NCBI GenBank assembly: GCA_933228895.1
Contig: OW121852.1
Location: forward strand, 56,028,872 to 56,092,871
Length of the DNA stretch: 64,000 bases
Source: Platycnemis pennipes
Taxonomy: Eukaryota; Arthropoda; Insecta; Odonata; Platycnemididae
Direction of reading: 5' to 3'
Below are positions 11,476 through 23,439 of this stretch, one piece after another; the stretch's first letter is position 1, and every line of letters begins with the position of its first letter. The notes beneath the pieces were generated by a model that worked only from the letters and a program-made list of their open reading frames with translations, ran no database searches and was not told the origin of the DNA. The position numbers were made by a program, and so were the translations under genes.

Positions 11476-11950
11476 ATCTCCCTTTTGTTGGGTTTAAAAT
11501 AAATATTTATCCCATTATGCCATCTTTCCACAAAGTAGTGCCTGAAACGTTTGAAGTTATACCAAATTGTTTGCCTTTATTGAGTGCCAAGAGATATCTT
11601 GCTACAGCCTTTTCGTTCTTAACTACTGCCCTTCTGAAATCTCTATTCGTCTCTACCACGAACGCTGAATCGTCAGCGAATAGCAGCTTGTCATTTTTCC
11701 TAGTGGATATTAACTCCTGAATCCTTCCCTTTGATTAAATTGAAGGCTTCCTCGATGTAGATATTATTACTTCGCAGGTGACAAATCGGAAATTAGGATA
11801 ATTTTAGCGGAATGTATTGCTTTGGTTGGTAGTTGGTGTTACGATTATAACGTTCGTGATCTTATTATGCTTTGTATTTATGCTTTTTCATTTGAATTTA
11901 TTTGTGCAATTGTAGCCTAGTCTTCCCTTTAACCCCCATTCCATCATCCT
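11476..11950. other. no feature seen
   Basis: AT-rich sequence without recognisable genes or repeats. Confidence 0.5.
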
Positions 11951-11954
11951 GACA

Positions 11955-12050
11955 CTTTCAGGTCAGTACTCCGTCCTTCAGATAGGACATTAATCCGTGG
12001 ACGCGGCTGGTAGTGCTTGCTTGTGCAACAGTAAGATTCTCTCCAAACTT
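11955..12050 (+). mobile_element. SINE family A, core block only
   Basis: CAGTACTCCGTCCTTCAG followed by ATAGGACATTAATCCGTGG matches the central block of the family A SINE, best preserved at 39140 (minus strand) and 58670. Neither the tRNA-like head nor a clear tail can be seen. Confidence 0.5.
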
Positions 12051-14369
12051 TCTCCACCTAAAAAATATTCCCTCCGATATTCCATAATCCACTTGTCCTG
12101 GACGTGTAAATTCCATCCATTTTCCGTCAGAATAGTGTGAATCGCAATATGATGCGATGTTTCTTTGAATAGAACATTTAAAAAAATGATTTGATCGAAT
12201 TCTTTCATTAGATACATGTGGAACGATGTGATGTTGCGCGGGATTTTATTCTGCCGTCAAAGTTGAGAGTTAAGTAGTTCGTCCTTATGGATTCCTAATT
12301 AGGCATTACGTAAACTATCGCCGGAGCTCATACACTTGATGTTATGACATTCTGAAGGCCGAGGGTAATTTATGCGTAACCTGAAGACACCAGAATGGAA
12401 TTATTCTCTGAATGTATTTGCATCAAGCACCAGCTCAGAAGGCGTTTTAAATAGCGGCGGACCCCTTCATTTGAGTTGATTGCGTTAACAGCCCCGTCAT
12501 TGATTTTAAATTAAAACAGAGGATAACATGGATACCTTTTACGAAAAGTGATTGAGCTAAGACCCAAGTAATGAATTCTGGCGTAAATGAATAAAATTTC
12601 CATTGAATTGAAAGTTGTGGTACTTCCATTTAACCCAACGTAAGTTGCCAACTCATGCGTGTAGGAGGGATGAAAGTTCTGTAATGGCTTTTTGAACAGG
12701 TTAATACTGGATTCAAAGCCTCAATGCAATACGATGCCTAATCTTTCATATCTCGGTGGCCATGGATTTCCGTCCTGGCTCAAGTCGTGATTTCTCAGAC
12801 TCAATTTATCTTTTCTGGCTTAAAGGAAACAATTACGTGTATATATTTTTGCCTAAGTTTTGACTTGCATATCCTTTTCTTTATCAAATGAGTTAAGTCT
12901 CAGTGAGATTCTCTTTGGTAGGTCGTAGGAGCATATATACCTACGCAGTCGTAGGAGAATCTCGTAACTTAAGATCTCAATAACGTGTGCCCTTTGGCAT
13001 TTTCTCTTTTGCAGCTGTGGTGAAAGAAACTGGCAATGCGAGTTATTAATTTATCATGAAAGAAGCTATTTTCATGCAAATGCTGCTCACGTTTATACTT
13101 TAGGATGCAATCTACAGAGAATGTCAATTCGAAATTGCACCTCAAGTTTGAAACAAAGAGCTAATTAGAATATATTGTTTTCAGCTTCTAAAAGATATTA
13201 TTTACTTAAGATATATATATGGTTTTGCACAGTTTCCAGATATGTATCAAGTCCTTTTTCTTACCTCTACACGTATTGGCGTTTACTAAACTGATGGAAG
13301 ATGGGATTACGTTTATTGCATTTGATGGCGTTTTATATGATATAATGAAATGCCATTGTATGCTTCCACTTTAATATTTTATATTACCAATCGTTTTCAA
13401 CGTCGAAAAATCAAAATGAAATTGTTCAAAGTTATTTCACTTTCATCATTTATTGCTGTTTACGTGCTCCTAATCATGATCCCTACCTCAAAAACTTGAA
13501 AACTGTCTCGTGTCAAAAAATAATCGAAGCATGTAATTTGATCTTTCACACATTTTCGTGGCACCCCGCAATATAATAGGTTCACTACTGTCTCAATTAT
13601 GTCTAATTTTCGCGTTTTAATTGCATAGTATTTTGCAAATTTCACGAAGGCATGGGGATAAAACTAGATGTAAATTACCACGACCCCAAAATTAATACGC
13701 CTCCCATTTCGCTGGGTTTGATCTGAGGGTTTTCCAAATAATTCGTCCGTAATTGGAAATCCGTACTGAATAGGGAAGCGGAACGCATAAAGTGGACACA
13801 TGGAACTGCACGCATAATTCGGATGGAATAAACCTTTCGTCGGATCTCTCCACCCTCTATCTCGGTCACTCACCCTCCTCCAGTGCCGGAGCTCTGCTTT
13901 AGAGATCTCTTAATTTCTGTCTCTCTCTGACTTTATTACACGGCAGCCATTCTTAACTCTTTCTTTCTCACGCCCACGCTAATATCCCACGCTTTTACCT
14001 TCCCTTTGCCCCGTATGCCCTATCTCGGCTTCTGAAATCATTCTCTCCTCAATTTCGGTTTCTTTCCCTCTTTTGTTTTTATTTTCCTCTTTGCTATCGA
14101 TGTGCCGAACCATATCAAAAGATTATTTGGCAGCAATAAACTGAAAGACTTAAACCTTCGTGGCGCATTTGTTTTGAGAATTGTGGGCGTTACAGTCACG
14201 CACCTAGGTACTCAAGTAATGTAACAGTACTGCTATTTGATAGGTATCTGACTCAAAAAGTTAATTTGAACTCGCAATTGTAGCTTACAATTCAGCGTTA
14301 AATTTGACTTGAATGTGAATAAGATCGGAACTATAAAGTCGTTCATTTTCGGAGTTAGCTCGACTATTG
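12051..14369. other. no gene seen; one weak inverted repeat
   Basis: Mostly AT-rich. At 12904-12964 GAGATTCTC and GAGAATCTC flank a 40-nt loop that itself repeats GTCGTAGG. Between 13860 and 14080 the plus strand becomes pyrimidine-rich. Nothing else is supported. Confidence 0.5.
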
Positions 14370-14600
14370 AGAACACTCACATGATGGGTTGCTCACGATA
14401 TTGGAACCCTAACCCTTTGCGAATATTTTCCTTTAATAGAAGGCCAGTACTCTAGCCACCACATGAATCTAGTCTTCTTTTGCCACCTTAATTCTCAATT
14501 CCTTTGCGAATATTTTCCTTTAATAGAAGGCCAGTACTCTAGCCACCACATGAATCTAGTCTTCTTTTGCCACCTTAATTCTCTTCCCCCTCTTATACAT
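14370..14600 (-). mobile_element. tRNA-like SINE head (family A) containing a tandem duplication
   Basis: On the minus strand, GTGGTGGCTAGAGTACTGG resembles an A box and GGGTTAGGGTTCC a B box, matching the head of the family A SINE. The head is partly duplicated in tandem: 14414-14496 is repeated at 14501-14583 with no mismatch seen over 83 bp. The left copy retains the B-box side and the right copy lacks it. Confidence 0.55.
14414..14583. repeat. 87-bp tandem duplication, two copies
   Basis: Two head-to-tail units begin with CCTTTGCGAATATTTTCC, at 14414 and 14501. The 83 shared bases appear identical, which points to a recent event or an assembly artefact in otherwise old sequence. Confidence 0.92.
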
Positions 14601-15046
14601 GATTGTATGAATAAATAATCAAAAGTTTTGCGGGCCGTGACACTAATAAAAACACGATGCTTTTGGTATATTATCAATTTCAAACAAAGAGACAGGTGTC
14701 CCTGTCTGGACCAAAATACCTCGAAACATTCTCCTATTGTTGGTAACGCCACCATATTGACACCTACAGGAGAACGAACTCGACCCTTAAAAATAATCTA
14801 TTTTCATTGCAAGCTCTTGAAGTAGAATCCCTTTTAAAAAATTCCAAAACAAGATTTAGTTCCTTATTACTCCCATTAACTCCATTATTTTGGGCAATAG
14901 AGAAATGCTAGGTTAGTGAAAAGGTGTTATGATAGTATGAGTACTTTGATCATATTGTGAGAATGATAAGGTTGGAAAACATTATCAGATCATAGGTTGA
15001 AGTCCTTGCTAAATCTACTTCAAAAAATAAGACCTTTAATAAACAT

Positions 15047-15775
15047 GGTTATAATCATCATGGGTCAACAATCTTAAGATTGGATTGACGCAGCTCTACA
15101 ATCAATTCTCCTATCGTTGTTTATGTTGCGGAATATACATACAGTATATACAGGAGGCATTATAAAGGCACTAAAGAAACTTTTCAGAGTCCGAGAGCAG
15201 AGAGTTCACGTCATCACTAAGCATTTATCCTAAGATTAGTTTGAGCAACTCGATTTTACTATCACCTAAGCCGTTCATATTTATAAGATTCTTCTTATTA
15301 ACATTCTTCACAACTTGCTGTAAATAACTCATACTCACGCCTTCTTTGCAATTATTCTCGTTCATTTTTCCCTCAACAACTGTGTTCATCAAACCATAAT
15401 GTCTCAAGAAATAGCCATTTAAGTTACCTTAACAGCAATCAACCGCAGTCCCGTCTTCTTTCAAAGTTTTCATCACACTTCTCTTTTCTCACACTCTCCG
15501 TAAAACTTCATTTGTCACTAGGTCGATCCATTAGATCATGATCATTCATCTGTAGCACTGAATTTCGAATGCTTCCTGCCTTGACTTCTTTGTTGCTGTT
15601 ATTGTCCATGTCTCACAGCCATAAAAACATATTCCAGATGTAAGTTCTGATTAGTTGTTTATTAACTTCCACGCTTGTATTCCCAGCTGCAAGTAGATTC
15701 TTCTTTTGGTAGAATGCTCTCTTCACCTGGGGTGATCCCATCACTATTAAGTTTTTGCTTCATCCATGGATGGAG
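15047..15775 (-). pseudogene. LINE tail, RTE-like, with 3' end
   Basis: The minus strand encodes, in broken frames, FHQKKNLLAAG near 15700, an NDHDLMDR-like block near 15545, LRHYGLMNTVVEGKMNENN at about 15380, and a basic tail. The 3' end at 15050-15110 contains the palindrome CAATCTTAAGATTG, followed outward by ATGATTATAACC. About 65 bp near 15121-15185 do not match the other copies and may be a small insertion. The copy is truncated upstream of the catalytic domain. Confidence 0.8.
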
Positions 15776-16100
15776 GTATATTAAAAACCCAGAATGTTAT
15801 TGTAGGTTGGACCATTCAGATCAAATTAGTGGGGTAAATATTAAGACAGGGATATTTTAAAATGTTATTTTTTACTCGTATAACAGGGATATTTCTAGAT
15901 TGAACCGAAGTCACGGAGAAAATAACAGGGTAGGAAATGTAGATTTTAAGCGTTTTGCATATCTGCATGAACCATTAAATGCGCATCGCATCTGTGAGAT
16001 TTGAATTGCAAATATAAAATCTTGTTCACAATACATGTTCGGTGATTACTCCCTCCTTCCACATGAGTTGACCAGCTGGATACTAAATAGGTTATCTGCT

Positions 16101-16134
16101 TGGTCTTGGAGCTGAAAAATCAGCTCCAAGCATC
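16101..16134. repeat. short perfect hairpin
   Basis: CTTGGAGCTGA (16105-16115) and TCAGCTCCAAG (16120-16130) pair perfectly around an AAAA loop. Four more pairs (TGCT with AGCA) form outside a small internal loop. Its origin is unknown. Confidence 0.75.
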
Positions 16135-16486
16135 AGCAAAAACTTAGCCATCGCACTGTAGATTTTTTGCGTAACGCTTTTTCGCCGGGCGAGGAGGTAA
16201 TCTACCGAACACGTTTTCAGTAGGGTGGCAACACTGATTTTAACGCTGTTGCTGAGTCCTATTTGACTTACAAGGGTTTCTCTCTGACTTCTTGGCTCTT
16301 TATCTGCCGAAAAAGCATGTTCTCAATTTTATTGCTTTTTTATAACTTTTAATGCGAAACATTTTCTCGAAATAAACTTTCAAGGCGATTTCATGTAAAA
16401 GACTTCAGCCTGAGGGTACAATGTCCTTTTGACGATTCGGAAACGAATTACGATTGACTCCATTTAATAATGGTATTTAATATAGC

Positions 16487-16570
16487 TCGGCTGGGTAGCG
16501 CGTGGGACGAACTGCATCCTAGTTGAACCCGAAATACGGCTGGGACTGACGTCATCCAGTATATTCGTCC
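16487..16570 (+). mobile_element. tRNA-like SINE head
   Basis: GGCTGGGTAGCGCGTGGGA resembles an A box and AGTTGAACCC a B box about 25 bp later. The downstream sequence to 16790 has several GGGTTACCGACCC-like blocks and higher GC and may be the SINE body, but no second copy in the window confirms it. Confidence 0.4.
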
Positions 16571-16799
16571 AGAAATATCACGCGTGGGTGGCTCTATGCG
16601 TAGTTTAAAGGTATCGCAGAAAGCTTACCGGCGGGAAAAATAGGGTTACCGACCCTCGGGTGATGACCAAAGACTAACCGCAGAGAGAAATAGGGCCTCT
16701 GACCTACTCTGACGTTTCCACTAGAGCAGAGGTCGGAAAACAGGGTCTCCTTGGGGGTGCACTCGTTTCTCTTGAACGACATTAAAAATGAAAAAATAC

Positions 16800-18210
16800 C
16801 AATTTTATTTAGAGAAGCTTATGATGGCATCAGTAAAAGACAGCGTTTAATTTACTAACACCAGTATGGAATCGTGTCTTAAACTAAAAGCGACTAGTTA
16901 CAAAACGGGCCTATAGATACGTTCTCAGAAATACAAGCTCACATTTAGTAAAATCAGTGAGAGCGATCTCAATGTGCGATTTGTTCTCAAATCGATAAAG
17001 CTGCTATCAATACTGTTACTTGACGTAGTGTTTCTTTAAATTATCCTTATTTGCAATACTATAGGTAAGTAGTAATGGCTCTTGAATATTTACCAAATAT
17101 CCGTTGGGAGGCAGGCTCGCCAACCTCTTCACTAGACCCTTAAACCTCTCCACCTTCTCTCTATTTTGTTTTTCCTCGGAGGTTTTGAACTTCGTTCATC
17201 CAGCAGTACAAACTTCGGTTCAGTCCTAGGAGGACAGTGGCAGCATTATCTTCTCCTTCTTCGGCTCTCCTCGGTACCTACCGGTCCCTTTGGTGAGGAG
17301 ACAAATCATTTGAGAAAAAAAAAAAGAGCAAGAAAAGTTCAATATATCGTTCAGCTGCTACATCGTCTAGAGGTGCGCCGTTCAATGCGCAAAGAACCCT
17401 TTTTTTCTTGTTCACATTTCACAGCTTAAAAAAAATACTAATGAGAGATGGAATGAAAACCAATATTTATCCACGCATGATAACTACGGAAATTTAGATA
17501 TCAACGTTTACCAAATTCACGATATTTACGGAAACGGGAAGAATTGATCTGTCCCATATTCCCTATTCTACTTGCTTTAATTTCCACTCGAAAGAATTCT
17601 TGCACACCATGCGGTTGCACGTCATATTTTAGCGTATACTCATATGTCATATGCAGAATGGAATCACAAAAGGGATATTTTCACGAGGAATCTTCCTCAC
17701 ATCCGGGAGAGAAATGCGAGTTCAACGTTTTTAATCGGCGACATCTTCCATTTTCTCGTGCATTCAGCATTAGTGCTGGCATCCGTATTTTTAGGGCCAT
17801 TCATATTTGTTTTGCACTCGTCTTCAAAGCATTCCACATCACCAACCGTCTTCATTGCAACAAATCCGAAGTAGTCGGAGTAAAGTATATGTTTTTTTCC
17901 CACATTCTTTGGTTCAGCCCCAAGTATAGGACATGGGTCTTGTTTTTGCGTGAGAAATTTGCGATACTAGTGTTCGTTCATGCACTACGTAATTTCAAAG
18001 AAAATACGGCGTATATTTTCGACGTGCTGAAAACGAGAAATTCTCAACACCGAAAAAATGTCACGGGTATGTCACTTTGCACTTCTGAGCATCATCTCGA
18101 AATATGTTTTGCTATATATACAGGACGAGCGGAATGCTGACCTTCGAGAATAACGTTCATTATGAAAAGTATTGTTTATTCTACAACTGAAACGCTATAA
18201 TTAGAGAAAT
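16800..18210. other. no gene supported
   Basis: The longest open frame of the window, 198 codons, lies at 17544-18140 on the plus strand. It has no recognisable domain and is overlapped by open frames in other phases and on the minus strand. Its composition, rich in Phe, Ile, His and Cys, is not typical of a conserved protein. It is recorded as unassigned. Confidence 0.4.
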
Positions 18211-18213
18211 ATA

Positions 18214-18310
18214 TTCATCATCATCGGTCAACAATCCTAGGATTGGTTAGACGCAGCCCTCCACTCGATGCTTCTATCGGCCAACCTCTTCATATTGACG
18301 TAAGAAATAT
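18214..18310 (-). mobile_element. LINE 3' end fragment
   Basis: The reverse complement carries GAAGAGGTTGGCCGATAGAA, then a GAGGGCTGCGTC block, the palindrome CAATCCTAGGATTG and a GATGATGATGA end. This is almost the same sequence as the 3' end at 62943-63025, so the two are close relatives. Only about 100 bp remain. Confidence 0.85.
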
Positions 18311-18639
18311 ATTAAGCCTTCTTATTATATCATATGAAATGTATCGCGCGTATAATCTTATCTATCAATAAAAATGATTCTTAGGCAGTTCACGATTAAT
18401 TATACTCTTCGACATTTCAGCACATCGGTGGTCACTTCCACTGTCTGTAACTTGACCATATCCGTCTTCAACTTTGCTTTCCACCTTAGCTCCTACGTTC
18501 AAAAATCCCCTTTCATCCATCACTTCCAAATCTTCTTACATCTATTACAGTCTTCAGCCTTAATATTCCTTACAATACTACCTCCTTCCACTATTTTCCA
18601 ATTGAATTTACGTGTATACCTTTCTTTCCTAACTCTCTT

Positions 18640-18760
18640 TAGCTAGTAGCTACTAGCAGCCGAGAGCTGGAAAACGTAAGGGTCGCGGGTACCAATCCCA
18701 AGCCGCCTGTGGATGCTGTCCCAGGACTAACTACTTACTACTTATTCAACAAGTAAACTC
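18640..18760 (+). mobile_element. possible tRNA-derived SINE fragment
   Basis: GGGTCGCGGGTACCAATCCC near 18679 resembles a B box. A matching A box is poorly defined. The downstream body, CCGCCTGTGGATGCTG, is not repeated elsewhere in the window. Confidence 0.3.
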
Positions 18761-19940
18761 GCTTGTCTCGCAGCTAACCTCTATATCTAGAGGTCGACCC
18801 ACCATCCGCAATCCAGTGGACGCACCAAGAATCGTGGTTAGCTTATTGGTTTCAGTATTGGCTCGGTTAGCTGAATCTTCTTTTCATCCACATCATCGCG
18901 GGGAGTATGAGATTTCCAGGTATGAGTATTACGTTAGAAGGGTATGTATGAAGAGATTAATATTGAAAACTTTAGGGAAACAGCGTTTGATGGGTAGATA
19001 ATTGACGTCAAGAAATCTTTTCCATTATATTTGTAGATAAGTATGGTTCCCGAAATCTGATAGATTTCCATAATATTAGTTGACACATACCGTTGCTGTC
19101 CCTCAGACTTCAAATTTCACTTAAAAGAACCTAGGCATTTTTTTAGGTTCTTAAACAAGATGGGGAAGGTGATGTTTACTTATATACTTTATGTGAATAT
19201 TCCATACCAATATGACTTAATGTTAAAGATGCTGATCGTTAAGTTTCCACGGAATTCATCGATAAAAATATTTAAAGGAGCTATTATATTCCTGCAGGCC
19301 GGGCCTCATAATGCTTGACGATATGTTGCAATCGATCTGATAGCCGCATTGTTTCATGTCACGCATGTTTTACGATTATAAAGAATATCTAGAATGCATG
19401 TTCAAATGAAATATACATATGCTGACACTTAATTTTAGCTATATTTCATTCTGGTTGGTTTACGACGCATTTTGATTTTTTATCCGAAGTTTAACCTTAA
19501 AAAAATTGAACTTGTGAATCAGGACAAAGACAAGTAATTTTAGACCTTTACTCTTTCCATCCTGCACGTAATTGCCAGAAGAGTGCGCATTAATGTTTTA
19601 GTAGATATTGTGTGATGATGGATTCACGTGATGGCGGCGCCCTTTCGCTATTGTATAGCCACGCCCCTGGACTCTTTCGTACCTCTCGGTCCTTTTCAAG
19701 GGATGGACTTTTTTAATTTGATCCGTCGTAATTAGTGAGTACTGGTGGCAGAATAACTGGGTTACGTTACTCAAACAGCACTGACCCCTATCCTCTGAAG
19801 AGTAAGGATTTTTGGTTTGACACTCAATAAATATCCCAGGAGATGCAAACGAATACCGTTTAGCAAATGCGTGCGGTTTAAATTTCTTTGCGAACGCAAA
19901 TGCCCTTCCACTCTAGGGCTCAAGGAAACCCGCGCAGGTA
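18761..19940. other. no feature seen
   Basis: AT-rich non-coding sequence with no repeat or gene recognised. Confidence 0.5.
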
Positions 19941-19945
19941 ATATA

Positions 19946-20261
19946 CAGGGCTTGTCGCAAAAGTATCGAGAAAAAAATTCCTGACTGCGCTAGAAGGGGT
20001 AGCGGGATGCGCCGAGTGATGGGGGTGGTAGGGGGGAGTCGCAGCTACCATACGCGCCGCTGCTCTCTCCTCTCGGAGCAACGGTAGAGCTAGCACAGTG
20101 ATCCGCGCAAAGTGTGTTTTTTCGTCTTGTCCGAAATCAAGATGCAACGTTTGCTGAATACGAGAAGGGGCGTATTTTTAAGAACATTAAGTGTTTGTAC
20201 GTTTATTGGCAATAAATTGTCTGAAAAAAATAATTTCTCGATACTTTCGCGACAGACCCTG
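19946..20261. mobile_element. mariner-type MITE with TA target duplication
   Basis: The ends CAGGGCTTGTCGCAAAAGTA and the reverse complement of the right end, CAGGGTCTGTCGCGAAAGTA, form inverted repeats of about 32 bp. Each end is flanked by TA, as produced by Tc1/mariner transposases. The 316-bp interior is relatively GC-rich and non-coding, so the copy is non-autonomous. It lies directly against the GC island that starts near 20275. Confidence 0.85.
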
Positions 20262-20274
20262 TAATCACTTCGTA

Positions 20275-20830
20275 AAATAATGACGGCGGTCCTCGGGTTC
20301 GATGCGCGGCCGTTATTACCGCGCGGAAAGAGGCGGAAACGACTCGCCCCACCATGCAAATCCCCGATCGCGCGCGGATCGTTTTGCGGTCGGTTGGAGG
20401 GCCGCCGCAAATTCCCCACCGGGGCACCGCAAAGGTGGGGAGCGGCATGGGCGTGGGAGGAGGGCTCCCCGGTGGTGGACCCTGTCACCTGGATTCCCCC
20501 CCCCCCTGCGTTCACGGGCCATCAGCCACGGCCGCCGCGCGTCGGCGGAGACACCCTCCGGGGGCGGGGGGAGGAGGAGGCGGTGCGATTCCCCAGCGTG
20601 GGTCGGCGAGGAATGTTGTTGCGTGGGAGATTGCCGCCTCCTCTCCCCCGCATCCCTCCGCCCCCGGTGGTGCGGAAGTGGGGGCGGGCAGGGCTCCTCT
20701 AGGGTGTGCGGGGGCGGAGGCAAACAGGGCGATAGAGCTTCCGCGGGACCCTTTAGGAAAGGGGAAGGATGCTGCGCAACGCGTGGTGAGTGTCGACGGA
20801 GCGCCCGTGTTCCGGGATGCAAATGAGCCA
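20275..20830. promoter_or_regulatory. strong GC/CpG island, candidate promoter
   Basis: GC content jumps to roughly two thirds and CpG is abundant, with several GGGGCGGG-type GC boxes. Two copies of the octamer ATGCAAAT lie at 20354 and 20817, near the two ends, and a donor-like GTGAGT lies at 20788. Overlapping open frames in nearly all phases follow from the high GC content and are not treated as genes. The interpretation as a promoter or first-exon region is inference; a GC-rich repeat or misassembled sequence are alternatives. Confidence 0.45.
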
Positions 20831-21710
20831 CGTTTTATCTCGTACTCGGCTTTGCAATTTGTATCCCACCTCAATATCACGTGGCCTTTTTTATGAGAAC
20901 GGTAGGTTCCGCCAGGAATTTTTCCAAATTCCCTGTTATTCAAATTTTCAATTATTCGAGATATGACGGGTTAGGTGCGTTAGGGAAAGGGGGAAGTAAT
21001 AGCAGTAGGAATTTTCCACTATTTTGACGTGCGACGAATTAAAACGCTTGTGAATGTGTTTGATTAAAGGGAAAAGATTAATTTCCTACGCGTGCCTTTC
21101 ATTTCAAGCCTACTCTGCATCTGTTCCTCGATTGTAATTGCCATTAAGAGGATAGAGACAAGAACTGAGGTTCTCTGCGTCATTAAAGATAGGTTAGTGG
21201 TGGAAGGTGTGGAGGTTGGACATATTCGGGAGGAATGATTAGTTGAAAGAAACCAAGGTTATTAGAAGCACTGGAGGAGCATCGCAGCAGATTTGAGAAC
21301 TCAGCGGTCATACTGTTAGGTATGGGCATACAGGCTTGCTACTCACGATAAAGATGAAGTTTTTTTGTGCGCAGTGAAACTTAGAGTGGTAAAGTAATGC
21401 ATATTATGCATGTAAGGTGATGTGATGGAATGCATTTTTAATAGTCGTCAAAGAAATAGAGAATAGTGCTCAAACACACCAACAAACGCCAAATATGTCA
21501 TTTCAATGGGTTAAACGCGAACCAGTTTTAAGGAATAGACTTAATTCCCAAGGGAATCAAATGCCTTAACACTTCCCTTAAATAGTGATAGCCTACGTCA
21601 CTGGGGTGAAATTTGGGTACAGTATTGTGGCTATTTATGTTTTAATAACATATTTTCATATTCATTCATTAACATATTTTCTTCATAAGAGGCCGTAAAA
21701 ACGCTATATT
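20831..21710. other. no feature seen
   Basis: AT-rich sequence; nothing recognised. Confidence 0.5.
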
Positions 21711-21716
21711 TTAAAG

Positions 21717-21860
21717 GAGTACTTAAGTGAAGTGCTCTCCACATAGACCTCAAGTATGGTCCAGTATTCCACTGGTAAAGAAATTGCTACTGTCTAGATT
21801 GTAACCTGGGCCTTAATGATGGGAAACCAATAGTCCGGCCATCGCACTAATCCGATCTCT
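21717..21860 (-). mobile_element. tRNA-derived SINE, family A
   Basis: Reading the minus strand, TTAGTGCGATGGCCGGAC is an A-box-like block and CCCAGGTTACAATC a B-box-like block. These are followed by GTGGAGAGCACTTCACTTAA, which matches the GAGAGCACATCAAG block of the copies at 39104 and 62375. The copy ends soon after AGTACTCC. Confidence 0.62.
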
Positions 21861-22424
21861 CTCTCATTTATAGCTTCATACTTTCATTATATCGATACTT
21901 ATGAATTATAGTTTTCATCATTTTCATCCCCGTTTGTCTCCATCTTATCCTTTTTTGACCTTCCCGTCCTTTGCCTATTAATTTTGCGATTTTATCACCT
22001 CATTATTTCTATCAACTTGGCCAAAACAGCAATACAAATTCCTTTCATATTTACCCATTACTCGGTTATACAATCCACTTTCTTTTGTATCATGCATTCC
22101 TCGGTCTCTCCTATTATATTCACAGTCACCCTTGACATTCACATTTACGGACAATCTCATCATCACCGCATGTTGTGTGCCCCTATGCTTAACCCAGCAT
22201 ACCCTCTTCTAATGCCCAGGAGATATGATCGGAAGATATTCGTTGAATAATCATTTTTCGATATATTGAACACTGAATACGATATTTCTTCCAGTGTTAA
22301 CTTCTTTCCTTCTTTCCTTTCATTTAACTAATGCATGCTAAGTATGCATGTTGATTTGATAAATGGTATTAGGATATTCTAATTTTGCCTTAGAAGTATT
22401 CGCTTGTCTGGAGAACATACCTTA

Positions 22425-22690
22425 AGTCCTTTATTATATATTTTTAGTATCTCTTCATGACGAAGAATATCACTGACGAGTTCATCACTCCTTAGTTCAA
22501 TAGTGCTTCTGATGGTTACTCTTTTCTACCATTCTTAGAAGGATGTCTTGAATAGTAACTCTATCTTCCCACAATATTCAAAACATTCCGTCTATCACTA
22601 CATATCAATTAGCTTTCTCTTTTCCCATACTTCTATAGCCCATGTGTTGCATCTGTGCAGGGCTATGAACCAGACGAAATGGGAGAAAAT
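22425..22690 (-). pseudogene. LINE tail fragment, RTE-like
   Basis: The minus strand reads a broken HRCNTWAIEVWEKRKL block near 22660, then RSDELVSDILRHEEILKI near 22470. These match the CETWT...KRRLEAFEMW and LGHILRHD positions of this family's tail. Frameshifts separate the blocks and the copy is truncated at both ends. Confidence 0.6.
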
Positions 22691-23439
22691 GTGGAAAGCA
22701 AATCGCAATCTCCCAGATCTACGTGATTTGACGTAATTTTTATCATTTCTACGCTGTGATAATTCAACTCCTTCAATTTCTCTAATCCATAAACCCATTC
22801 GGTAATTCATAAGTTTGAACTTTTCATCGCATGTTAAAGGTCACGGAGAGTATAATGGCAATGGCCATCATTAGTAACTGTATGTCATAAATGACAAATA
22901 TACTCCTCGATATCGAATTTTCATTGCATCGTGATGCCGCATAACCCTCGCTCGTAGCATTCTATGTATCACGAGATCACAAATCTCTGCAGGTATGCTG
23001 GCTTCCCTCGCAACTCATGTGAGAGCCCCTTGTGCTGTATTTATGACAATCCTCTAATGCTTTCGGCGTAGTTCGTCACCGCGCTAACCTCCTCCGACTG
23101 GTATTTTCTCTCCTTTTAACTCACTTCTCCCTGAGGTATCCTTGAACTTTGACCCTCACTGAGCGGAACTCTTACGTTACTATCGCCAATTTTCTTTAAT
23201 ACTAGGGTTATCATAATTTAGGCCTCCACTTTTTCTACTCTCTTCTGTATACTTAAAATCGTCATTCTACTTATGTTATATAGTGCGTGCATATATTTTG
23301 CAGTTATCAGGGCTAAAACATTGAAAATTATCATTATCGAGTCGGTCCTTTTACCAAAAAGTGCACAACACATACTCCTTTTTTCATAGTCTTTCATAGC
23401 CATCTGTCTTGAATATCCTCTGATAAAGTCGAAAGACGA
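22691..23439. other. no feature seen
   Basis: AT-rich sequence. Frames on the minus strand near 23218-23664 run into the repeat described next and show no domain. Confidence 0.45.

Noticed and set aside
14403..14416. Telomere-like AACCCTAACCC
   Set aside because: Only two units and part of a SINE B-box region.
17544..18140. 198-codon plus-strand open frame, longest in the window
   Set aside because: No recognisable domain, open frames overlap it in other phases and on the other strand, and no splice or promoter context was seen.
20280..20943. Several 140-180-codon frames on both strands
   Set aside because: High GC removes stop codons in all phases; the predicted proteins are low-complexity Gly, Pro, Arg and Ala and show no family pattern.
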